A stretch of DNA of 22,500 nt from Stramonita haemastoma. Taxonomy: Eukaryota > Mollusca > Gastropoda > Neogastropoda > Muricidae. Below, one piece after another: positions 10,587-22,500 of this stretch. Position 1 is the first letter of the stretch. The number at the start of each line of letters is the position of its first letter. Where the stretch lies: NCBI GenBank assembly GCA_030674155.1, contig CM060319.1:509668-532167 (forward strand), written 5' to 3'. The notes beneath the pieces are model-generated. The model saw only the letters and a list, made by a program, of their open reading frames with translations. It did not search any database and was not told where the DNA came from. The position numbers were made by a program, and so were the translations under genes.

Positions 10587-10740
10587 AAAAGCAGCGCCAC
10601 CCATTTTTCTTTTATTTTTTGTCTGCATGTGTATTTATTTCCCTACAAGGATGATTTTTTCACACACAATTCTGCCAGGGACAACTCTCTTGTTGCCGTG
10701 GGTTCTTTTGCATGGTGTAAGTGCGCGTTGCCATGGGTTG
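10587..10740 (-). mobile_element. tRNA-type SINE, middle part (split copy, piece 2)
   Basis: Continues the SINE interrupted at 9801: GCAGCGCCACCCATTTTTC, CTGCATGTGTATTTATTTCC, AATTCTGCCAGGGACAAC and CTTGTTGCCGTGGG match 14704-14818 in order. Similarity fades at about 10740, so the tRNA-like head is absent. Confidence 0.85.
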
Positions 10741-10744
10741 TGTG

Positions 10745-10980
10745 GCCGTATCTTGACTGCCATTCTGTGGGCTTTTTTGACGTCTGTTGTCTTCTCTTGC
10801 AATGTGACCTGCCTTCTTCCATTTCTGTTCAGGCAAGAATTCAAGGACATGTGTCAGTCCTGTTCTTGTCCTGATCTGTTGGCACGTTGTTGTGTCTTGT
10901 AGTTTCCTAGTCAGCATTTTGCTCTTCGTCGCCTGTCGTGTGAGTTGTCATCTTTCTGCCCGTCTCCTGTTAAGGGACAG
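10745..10980 (-). pseudogene. RTE-like LINE C-terminal fragment, frameshifted
   Basis: The minus strand encodes LTRKLQDTTTCQQIRTRTGL followed by KWKKAGHIAREDNRR. This fits the post-RT tail of RTE-like LINE proteins, with its pattern IR-x-x-TG then KW-x-WAGHxAR-x-DNRW. After NRR the expected continuation is found in another frame, so at least one indel is present. It lies between the split SINE and a minisatellite. Confidence 0.7.
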
Positions 10981-10982
10981 CG

Positions 10983-11487
10983 TTTGACAGTTATAGGGAA
11001 GACAGTGGCAAGTCTGTGTCGTTGGCAGTTATAGGGAAGACAGTGGCAAGTCTCTGTCGTTGGCAGTTATAGGGAAGACAGTGGCAAGTCTCTGTCGTTG
11101 GCAGTTATAGGGAAGATAGTGGCAAGTCTGTGTCGTTGGCAGTTATAGGGAAGACAGTGGCAAGTCTGTGTCGTTGGCAGTTATAGGGAAGACAGTGGCA
11201 AATCTGTGTCAATGGCAGTTATAGGGAAGACAGTGGCAAGTCTGTGTCGTTGGCAGTTATAGGGAAGATAGTGGCAAGTCTGTGTCGTTGGCAGTTATAG
11301 GGAAGACAGTGGCAAGTCTGTGTCGTTGGCAGTTATAGGGAAGACAGTGGCAAGTCTGTGTCGTTGGCAGTTATAGGGAAGACAGTGGCAAGTCTGTGTC
11401 GTTGGCAGTTATAGGTAAGACAGTGGCAAGTCTGTGTCGTTGGCAGTTATAGGCGGGAAGCGCCAAGACAGTGGCAAGTCTGTGTCG
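10983..11487. repeat. 38-bp minisatellite, about 13 units
   Basis: Units of 38 bp with the core GGCAGTTATAGGGAAGACAG and TGGCAAGTCTGTGTCGTT. Units are almost identical. The last one has a short insertion (GCGGGAAGCGCC region, about 11452-11463). Confidence 0.95.
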
Positions 11488-11607
11488 AGAAAAACTTTTT
11501 CTTAAAATTCTGCTTCGTTGCTTGTTGCTCCTATTAATGAAGAGGCAATCTTTCCTCATGCTTCTCCCACACGTCCAGAAAAATTCTTGATAATTAAAAA
11601 CATACAG

Positions 11608-12140
11608 GTTGCAGTGCATGTGTCTTTATTTTAAAAAGATAATTATAATATTCAGTGCCTGTTTCTTTACTTTAAAAAGATAATTATAGTATTCAGTGCC
11701 TGTTTCTTTACTCTAAAAAGATAATTATAGTATCCAGCGCCTGTCTCTTTACTTTAAAAAGATAATTATAGTATTCAGTGCCTACTTAAAAAGATAATTA
11801 TAATATTCAGTGCCTGTTTATTTACTTTAAAAAGATAATTATAGTACTCTGTGCCTGTCTCTTTACTTTAAAAAGATAATTATAGTATTCAGCGCCTGTC
11901 TCTTTACTTTAAAAATATAATTATAGTATTCAGCGCCTGTGTCTTTACTTTAAAAACATAATTATAGTATCCAGTGCCTGTGTCTTTACTTTAAAAACAT
12001 AATTATAGTGTCCATGCCTGTGTCTTTACTTTAAAAACATAATTATAGTATCCAGTGCCTGTGTCTTTACTTTAAAAAGATAATTATAGTATCCATGCCT
12101 GCCTCTTTACTTTAAAAACATAATTATAGTGTCCAGTGCC
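11608..12140. repeat. 41-bp minisatellite, about 13 units
   Basis: Units near 41 bp with the core GTGCCTGTGTCTTTACTTTA and AAAAGATAATTATAGTATTC. One unit near 11785 is shortened. From about 11935 AAACATAATT replaces AAAGATAATT in several units, which marks a separate sector. Confidence 0.95.
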
Positions 12141-12524
12141 TGGTGTTTGTTTGTTTGTTTTTTACTTTGAGGAGTTTTCACTTCATTGTTCAACAGATAG
12201 CATCTGGTTATGATAAGAAAATAATATTTTTCATCCAGACAATGCTTCCTATCAAATTCGTGACACATGCAAGCCGAATCTGCAGAAAAAAAATGTTCCA
12301 CGGCCATTATGGACTGCAAAAGCTCTAAGATTAAAGTGTTTTTGACTTGGCTTTGACTTGGCAGCATTGCCAGACAGTCCCTGAACAACCCTCGGGGCTA
12401 CATGGTGCCAGACAGCACATCAGTTACAGACACCTTCCCCTGCAATGTCTGACTGGAGTCAACTGTTCCACCCTCCCCCATCTCCACTATCCTCTCTCAA
12501 ATCCTTTCTCTGATATGCCCTCTA
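12141..12524. other. Intron B-C, no gene seen
   Basis: Single-copy-looking DNA with a TTTG run at 12146-12162. No supported exon or repeat. CTTGGCAGCATTGCCAGACA at 12357-12376 looks like an acceptor but is not followed by transporter-like coding sequence. Confidence 0.5.
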
Positions 12525-12533
12525 TGTGTGTGT

Positions 12534-12622
<89 letters not shown>

Positions 12623-12631
12623 GTGTGTGTG

Positions 12632-12694
<63 letters not shown>

Positions 12695-12808
12695 CGTGGC
12701 AGCGAGTCTGTCCAGGCTACATGAACACTTTTCTTTCTTTACTTACTCATTCATTCATTCATTCATTCATTCATTCATTCATTCATTCATTCATTCATCC
12801 ATTCATTC
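12525..12808. repeat. (TG)n and (TTCA)n microsatellites before exon C
   Basis: (TG)n at about 12525-12690 with two TTG slips near 12620 and 12632, then (ATTC)n at 12747-12808. The latter ends 16 bases upstream of the exon C acceptor. Confidence 0.97.
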
Positions 12809-12824
12809 TTTCATTGTCTTTCAG

Positions 12825-12898
12825 AGAATGGCACAACGCATTACGCAGAGCTTGGTGGGGGAGAACATCGGCAAATATGGCATGCCAGACTGCGAGAG
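12825..12898 (+). CDS. SLC23A-type transporter, exon C (end of outer loop)
   Basis: A 74-bp exon: two bases (AG) that complete Glu with the last G of exon B, then 24 codons reading NGTTHYAELGG and ending RQIWHARLRE. The IWH-x-R-x-RE pattern is what vertebrate SLC23A proteins have just before IQGAI, and exon D supplies IQGAI. NGT is a further N-glycosylation sequon in the outer loop. Acceptor TTGTCTTTCAG, donor GAGAG|GTTTGT. The exon ends in phase 0. It is too short to be found as an open frame by itself; splice phase and homology on both sides identify it. Confidence 0.85.
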
Positions 12899-12913
12899 GT
12901 TTGTTGCCGGCGG

Positions 12914-13095
<182 letters not shown>

Positions 13096-14072
13096 ATCCC
13101 ACCCCCAATTTAGTGGCTATAGTTTTTAGTTTAAGTGGGAAAGTTTTGATAAGCGTTAACATGTTGCTTTCTTTCAGTTCCTATTATAAACACTGCCATC
13201 AGTGACTAAATCCAGTCTTGAGTTTTCGACCAGCTGAACCAGACTGACCGCTGTGGGGATGCCGGGCACTGTCAGTGTACAGAGGATCGCCACCTGCAAA
13301 TTCTATGCTAGGAAATTACTCTGTTCTATCCTTCTCTTTTTCTGCCTTGTTCCTTTTCTTCCTTCACTTCCTTCTTGTTTATTTTTGCCTTCTTGGTCCA
13401 TTCTCATGCCTTTTTTTCCAGAGAGACTTTAAAGAAGACAGTTGACTCCCACGCCGAAGTCGGATGCGCTGGGCCTGACTTGATAAGCGCTTAACGACAG
13501 CGCAAGGCATTTTCGCTCACATGAAAGGCCACAATAGTTGCTGTCTGAGTGTTCGACAGAGAAGAAAAATTGAATAAAACTTTAAGTTATAGATATTTTG
13601 CTCTAAACAATACAAGTTCTGATGTTGATGTGTGGATTGATCTACAGGCCTAAGCGAATTGATCCCTTCTGAAACACTACGAACCCTATGGCAGATGATA
13701 CCAATGGTAGCCCAGGCAGTATGCTTTGTCAGTTACTGCTCTAAGCGAAAGGTCCAAAGCCTATATCAAACATGTTTAATGCTGTGAAATGGTATTCGTA
13801 CATGGTATTCATTCATGATCAGCTCTCAGCATGTTGCACGTTGCATTAAAGGAGAGAAAAAAATCCCTGAAGTCGGAGTATGGCTGTCCATTATGGCGAA
13901 GTACGTGAAATACAGCCCCACATGCAGGCCACCATCCCTCATTCAGTGTGCTTGGGGGTCACGTGATGGCCAGGTGGGATGAGTCAGACAAGAGTGCACA
14001 TCATAGGTGATATCTGGGATGTTAAGCTGAGGAATAGCCTCCACCACCAGAATTACCGACATAATAAAGATG
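13096..14072. other. Intron C-D, no gene seen
   Basis: Non-repetitive DNA without a supported exon. Segments CGCCGAAGTCGGATGCG (13452-13468) and CCTGAAGTCGGAGTATGGCTG (13866-13886) share GAAGTCGGA with 3396-3404, which hints at old copies of a dispersed repeat. The sense of transcription is set only by the flanking exons. Confidence 0.5.
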
Positions 14073-14345
14073 ATGAAGGTATGCCGTCGTAGGGGAGCGA
14101 GGTGTCAGAGACCTCACTTCTCCAGGGACCAGCATATTGAGGGCGACGTACACCTCCTCTCCCTCACTGCTTTACCTTCTCTGACCCTAAAGAGGGCAGG
14201 TAATCATTTACAGCTGGGTGAACTGGGGAACTGTACTGAAGCCAAGGCGCGCAAACGGTCACCCATCCACTTGGTAACCACGCTCAATGCTGCTTATGCT
14301 CGGGAAAAACGAATGCTCTGACACTGTGCTATGCCGTCCCCACAC
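14073..14345 (-). mobile_element. SINE with 5S rRNA-like head, copy 2
   Basis: Minus-strand reading from the right end: GGGGACGGCATAGCACAGTG, then a 48-base block (14303 down to 14256). That block aligns without gaps with the 5S rRNA internal promoter region at about 36 of 48 positions, including TAAGCAGC (box A part) and TGGATGGGTGACCG (box C). The body then matches copy 1 at 4316-4614. The right end is followed by AAGTC repeats (14345-14360). The 5S comparison is from general knowledge of metazoan 5S rRNA, so the class is well supported; the family name is not known to me. Confidence 0.82.
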
Positions 14346-14597
14346 CAAGTCAAGTCAAGTCCAGTCGAAAGTATCTGTATTGAAGATAAACGATTAAGTT
14401 TGCACACCTTTTTTCACCCTGCCCTCACAAAATGAAGAAAATTGCCTCATGAAAGCATTCAAAAGACAATGTTAATCTATACTGGATAAAGCAAAACTAA
14501 ATGAGGATTTTTTTTTAATGCAGACCCCACAATACAAAATGAAACAAAATTTAAGACAGTAAACATACAAACAAATAATAAGATAAAGAAACATAAT

Positions 14598-14854
14598 TTT
14601 TTTTGCATTTTTGTTTTTGTATTTTGTACCACTTTATGTCACGGCAGATTTCTCTGCGTGAAATTCGGGCTGCTCTCCCCAGGGAGAGCGCGTCGCCACA
14701 TGTGCAGCGCCTACCCATTTTTTTTCTTTTTCCTGCATGCAATTGTATTTGTTTCCCTATCAGAGTGGCTTTTTTCTACAGAATTTTGCCAGGGACAACC
14801 CCCTTGTTGCCGTGGGATTTTTTACGTGCGCTAAATAGTGATGTGTAACACACG

Positions 14855-14885
<31 letters not shown>

Positions 14886-15024
14886 TAGCGCCCAGACCAC
14901 CACTCAGGGTCTAATGGATGGGGAAAAAGTTTTGGGTCCAAACGGGGTACGAACCCCGCACACTCCGACCCGGACTTTTTGCTTTCTAGGCAAGGCGCGT
15001 GACCACCTAGACCACCGATCCACC
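14598..15024 (-). mobile_element. tRNA-type SINE, near full-length copy
   Basis: Read on the minus strand, the head GTGGATCGGTGGTCTAGG carries an A-box-like TGGTCTAGGTGG (15014-15003) and a B-box-like GGTTCGTACCC (14955-14945). That is the RNA polymerase III promoter arrangement of tRNA-derived SINEs, with a slightly long spacer of 47 bases. The central part (CCACGGCAACAAGGGGG, ATTTCACGCAGAGAAATCTG) is shared with the copies at 7358 and 9713/10587. The 3' end reads GTGGTACAAAATACAAAAAC. It lies antisense in intron C-D. The SINE superfamily is not assigned. Confidence 0.88.
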
Positions 15025-15084
15025 GATGGTTAGAATAGTTTACAAACCAGTCAGATGTAGGGTAAACAATATATTATACTACTG

Positions 15085-15264
15085 GTAATTTTCAGATCCA
15101 GTGGGTATCTTGGTGATCTTACTCTATCATCATTAAACTAATGATAACTTTCAGATCCAAGGGCCATCTTGGTGCCTTACTCTCTCATATACTGCCTGTC
15201 ATTTTCAGATCCAAGGGGCCATCTTGGTGGCATTACTCTCTCATATACTGCCGGTCATTTTCAG
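15085..15264 (+). repeat. Tandem copies of the exon D acceptor and exon start
   Basis: Three upstream copies of TTTCAGATCCA-GGG-CCATCTTGGTG, with the first exon-like base at 15095, 15155 and 15209. The true exon follows at 15265, giving spacings of 60, 54 and 56 bp. Copy 3 matches the exon at 23 of its first 24 bases. Each unit also repeats the intron part ACTCTCTCATATACTGCC-GTCAT. Every copy keeps an AG after a pyrimidine-rich stretch. All three read in a frame different from the true exon. Confidence 0.92.
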
Positions 15265-15445
15265 ATCCAGGGGGCCATCTTGGTGGCCTCGCTGTGCCAG
15301 GTGGTGCTGGGCTTCACGGGCTGTTCAGCCTGGTTCTGCGCTACGTCGGACCTCTGGTCATCGCCCCCACCGTGGCTCTGGTGGGCCTCAGTCTCTTCGA
15401 GGCCGCTGCCACCAAATCCGCCACGCTCTGGTGGATTGCCCTCAT
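15265..15445 (+). CDS. SLC23A-type transporter, exon D, with a one-base frame break
   Basis: Begins IQGAILVASLCQVVLGFTG in the frame set by exon C, then loses the frame near 15322. From there the next frame reads FSLVLRYVGPLVIAPTVAL and on to LFEAAATKSATLWWIALM. Family members have one Leu at the break and no gap, so one base is missing, most simply one C in GGC(C)TGTTC. The YVGPLVIAPTVALVGLS part is the highly conserved GP-x-x-x-(A/T)PT-x-x-LIGLS region. Chosen donor CTCAT|GTCAGT: the exon then has 181 bases, or 182 with the missing base, which leaves AT to join the G of exon E as Met. This fits only if a base has been lost. The cause may be assembly error or a true mutation. Confidence 0.85.
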
Positions 15446-15461
15446 GTCAGTGGCCTGTGGC

Positions 15462-15722
15462 TTATCATCCTCCTTCTTGTATTGTCTTTTTTATCATCAT
15501 CCTTCTTTTATTGTCTTTTATTTATCATCGTCCCTCTTTTAATGTCTTTTTTATCATCGTCCTTCTTTTATTGTGATTTTTATCATCGTCCTTCTTTTAC
15601 AGTTTTTTTCATCATTGTCCTTCTTTTATTGTCTTTTTGATCCTCCTCCTTCTTTTACTGACTTCTTTTACTGTCGTTTTTGATCATCGTCCTTCTTTTA
15701 CTGTCTTTTTTATTATCATAAA
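15462..15722. repeat. About 30-bp pyrimidine-rich minisatellite
   Basis: Eight or nine imperfect units with the core ATCATCGTCCTTCTTTTA and TTGTCTTTTT. It begins 17 bases after the exon D donor and passes into CGG and CAT motifs at 15722-15780. Confidence 0.85.
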
Positions 15723-15789
15723 CGGCGGCGGCGGCGTCCTTGTCATAACCACCACCATCGTCATCATCACTATCATCATTACCTTCATT

Positions 15790-19812
<4,023 letters not shown>

Positions 19813-19870
19813 GGGTTGCATGCATACGTGAAGTCTCCTGGCTATCAAAGACAGTCAGGTAATGTGTATT

Positions 19871-19936
19871 GCAGGACTCTTTGGCTGATCGCGTGCGCGC
19901 GCGTGGGCGTGTGTGTGTGTGTGTGTGTGTGTGTGG

Positions 19937-20027
<91 letters not shown>
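19871..20027 (+). repeat. Decayed copy of the exon E start, then (TG)n
   Basis: TGCAGGACTCTTTGGCTGAT (19870-19889) matches the acceptor and first bases of exon E, TGCAGGACCCTGGGGCTGAT, with 19 of 24 bases identical over the full match. A CG/TG run (19891-20027) then links it to the true acceptor. The two acceptors are 159 bp apart, a multiple of three, with no stop between them. Confidence 0.75.
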
Positions 20028-20028
<1 letters not shown>

Positions 20029-20033
20029 TGCAG

Positions 20034-20172
20034 GACCCTGGGGCTGATTGTGCTGTTCTCTCAGTGTCTGCACAAGGTGCAGGTGCCCGTCTTCAGACTG
20101 CGGCTGACCCTCAAACCTCAACTGACCCTCGGGCTGACCACTGCCTGGCTTCCGGTCTTTGGACTTTTCCCG
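20034..20172 (+). CDS. SLC23A-type transporter, exon E
   Basis: One base completing Met with exon D, then 46 codons: TLGLIVLFSQCLHKVQVPVF and on to TTAWLPVFGLFP. The LIVLFSQ-x-L-x-x-V pattern aligns without gaps with the LIILFSQYL-x-N stretch of SLC23A proteins, and VFGLFP matches the F-x-(L/M)FP start of the next membrane segment. Acceptor TGGTGCAG directly follows a (TG)n run, so the usual pyrimidine tract is weak. Donor CCCG|GTTTGT, phase 0. The exons for the NAT signature motif and C-terminus are beyond the window or beyond the LINE. Confidence 0.88.
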
Positions 20173-20362
20173 GTTTGTCTCCCTTGCGTCTTTTTTTCTC
20201 CTGTAATCGATTTCTTTTTAACAGAAAAGAATTTCTTGTTGACTGTTGTTACGTATTGTTTTTTTCCAGGGGGTGGGGTATGGAGGGTATGGTTCACATA
20301 CAGAAAAATTTTTCATATATTATATTTTTATTTTTTTGTTAGTTTGTAGGTTTCTCTTACAG

Positions 20363-22498
20363 AGGTATAAATGGGACATAGTAGGGCTTGCGGAAGTCAG
20401 ATGGATTGGCTTTGGAGAAACAACCACGCAAGACGGCCACAAAATATGGTACAGCGGAGAAGAAAAACTACATCAACATGGAGTAGGCTTTATTGTCAGG
20501 AAAGAGATTGTGTCAAGCATCATCAACTGCACACCAGTATCCAGCAGACTCATCTCAATCAGAGTTTCTGCAAAACCCCAGAATCTCACCATCATCCAAG
20601 TGTATGCTCCAACATCTGACTACGATGACGATCAGATAGAAGAATTCTATGAAGAACTTGAAAACGTCATCTCCAAAACGCCCAAAAAAGACATCCTTAT
20701 TGTGGAAGGCGACTGGAATGCTAAGGTGGGACCTGATGCCTATGACACCTGGGCAGGAACCACAGGACGATTTGGACTGGGAGAAACAAATGACAGAGGA
20801 CAGCGGCTGCTGGAATTCGCAAAGAAGCACAAACTGACTTTGGCTAACACACTCCACCCTCACAAGCCATCCAGAACATCAACCTGGCACTCACCAAATG
20901 GTCTGATTCATAATCAAATTGATTACATTCTGTCACCCCAAAGATTCAAATCCAGCATAAACAAGGCAAACACAAGATCATTCCCAGGAGCTGACATTGG
21001 CAGTGACCACGACCTCGTACTTACCACCATCAGGCTGAAACTGAAAGCAAAACAACAGCCAAAAAGCCCACGCATAAGATTCGACCTGGAAAAACTCAAA
21101 GACCCAACAGTGGTTGAGATCTTCCAAGCCAACATTGGAGGAAAGTTCGCCGCACTCACAGCCATCGACAATGATGTGGACACATTGGCCAACAACATCA
21201 AAGAAGTGCTAACGACAGCAGCAGAAGAAACATTAGGAAGAAGCAGAACAAAGAAACAACCTTGGGTGACAAATGAGGTTCTTGACCTCTGTGACAAAAG
21301 AAGAGAACTTAAAAAACAAAAGTTCACAAGTCAAGAAGCTTACAAGAAGTACATGGATAGCCACAGAGAAGTGAGGAAAAAGATGAGAGAAGCCAAAGAA
21401 GCGTGGATAGAAGAACAATGCAACAACATCGAAGCTGGAATGACCAAGGGAAACAGCAAAACAGCTTACGACACTTTGAAAGCACTAACGAAAACCACAC
21501 AGCCTAAAGCCTCTGTTATTGAAGACAAAGAAGGAAATCTTTTAACGGAAAACAATGCCATCCTCCAACGCTGGACAGAATACTGTGAGGGATTGTACAA
21601 CTACCCACTACGCCCAGATACCAACATAGTTTCTGACAAACCCCCTGAACACCAAGATAAAGACCCACCAATACTAAGGTGTGAAGTAGATGCAGCTATT
21701 AGACAATTGAAGAAGGGGAAGTCCCCTGGAATCGATAACATCCCAGCTGAACTCATAAAAAATGGAAGGAACGAAACAGCAAGGCGATTCACAGAACTTT
21801 GTCAGAAGATCCACGACACCAAAGAATGGCCAAAAGAATGGACACAGTCTCTTGTAATACCCCTGCCAAAGAAAGGAAACCTCAAACAATGCCAGAACTA
21901 CAGAACCATCAGTCTCATCAGTCATCCTAGCAAGATCATGCTGCAGGTAGTCCTCAACAGACTGAAAAACCAAGCGGAAAAACTCCTGGCAGAAGAACAA
22001 GCGGGCTTTAGACCAAAACGCAGCACAATGGAACAAATTTTCAATCTGAGAATTCTGATAGAGAAGCATCTCCAACACCAAAAAGACTTGTACCACAATT
22101 TCATAGACTTCAAAAAGGCCTTTGACAGGGTATGGCATGACGGCCTCTGGCAAGTACTCAGGCACTTCAACATTGACAGCTGTCTAATTGAAGTCATCAA
22201 AGCTCTGTACGAGAACGCAGAAAGTGCAGTTTTTATGAATAATCACGTGGGCGAGTTCTTCAAGACCACGGTTGGGGTTCGCCAGGGCTGCCTTCTCTCA
22301 CCTGTACTCTTCAACCTCTTCCTCGAAAACATCATGACAGAGACACTGCAAAACCACCACACTTCCATCTCCATTGGTGGAAGACCCCTTTGCAACCTCA
22401 GATTTGCAGATGACATTGACCTCATGGGCAGCAGCAAACAAGAACTGCAAATCCTCACAGACAATTTAACAGATCGAGCGAGCGCATACGGCATGGAG
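20363..22498 (+). CDS. Non-LTR retrotransposon protein (EN + RT), RTE-like, 5'-truncated, runs off the window
   Basis: A frame with no stop for 712 codons, from AGG at 20363 to the window edge. It has no ATG at its start. Residues 1-220 are an APE-type endonuclease: GLAEVRW (catalytic Glu, residue 11), IQVYAPTSD, GDWNAKVG (Asp 117, Asn 119), NQIDYIL and GSDHDLV (Asp-His 215-216). A linker follows. The reverse transcriptase has KKGKSPGIDNIPAELI, LPKKGNLKQCQNYRTISLIS, EEQAGFRPKRST (around residue 547), DFKKAFDRVWHD (motif A, Asp 588), GVRQGCLLSP (around 638) and the catalytic FADD (681-684). The wording is closest to RTE/BovB-like elements. The N-terminal 20-30 residues of the endonuclease, with its first catalytic Asn, are missing, so this is a 5'-truncated but young insertion, probably inside the next intron of the transporter gene. 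Confidence 0.92.
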
Positions 22499-22500
22499 GT

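Noticed and set aside
12357..12390. Possible further copy of the exon A start (GGCAGCATTGCCAGACAG)
   Set aside because: Similar for only about 17 bases; the following 20 bases do not align, so chance is likely.
14945..15024. A functional tRNA gene on the minus strand
   Set aside because: A- and B-box-like motifs are present, but the cloverleaf arms do not pair over a normal length and the segment is joined to a shared SINE body.

Overview
This window is eukaryotic nuclear DNA. Five short exons with GT-AG boundaries and matching codon phases lie in a sea of microsatellites, minisatellites, SINEs and LINE pieces. Repeat content and exon style suggest an invertebrate, most likely a gastropod or other mollusc. 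The organism is inferred from the types of repeats and from the SLC23A-like protein, not from any diagnostic marker.

One host gene is visible, on the + strand: an interior segment of an SLC23A-type nucleobase/ascorbate transporter. Its exons are A 2356-2513, B 2964-3199, C 12825-12898, D 15265-15445 and E 20034-20172. Together they make 788 bp of coding sequence in almost 18 kb. Spliced in order, they align without a break with the region from the first membrane helix to the middle of the transporter. The one exception is exon D, which lacks a single base, so its frame shifts. The exons for the N-terminus and the C-terminal half, including the NAT signature motif, are outside the window.

Region by region: 1-2350 has two AT-rich minisatellites, the decayed 3' end of a LINE with an RNase H domain and a GAA tail, and two decayed copies of the start of exon A. 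The 9.6-kb intron B-C holds (TAG)n/(AAT)n blocks, a perfect (GAT)n/(ATC)n hairpin, a 5S-rRNA-derived SINE joined to a 48-unit 54-bp satellite, a tRNA-type SINE with an expanded tail, a 31-bp minisatellite, a second such SINE split by a LINE insertion, and 38-bp and 41-bp minisatellites. Intron C-D has TG/TTG tracts, a second 5S-derived SINE, a full-length tRNA-type SINE, and tandem copies of the exon D acceptor. Intron D-E is a 4-kb polypyrimidine (TTC)n tract with a 120-nt T run. After exon E a non-LTR retrotransposon (EN+RT, RTE-like) begins and stays open for 712 codons to the window edge.

The most unusual pattern is that three of the five exons (A, D, E) are preceded by one to three diverged copies of their own splice acceptor plus the first bases of the exon. 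A second pattern is that microsatellites and one satellite start exactly at the ends of SINEs or LINEs, which suggests that the mobile elements seeded them. No tRNA, rRNA gene, CRISPR array, operon or prokaryotic feature is present.
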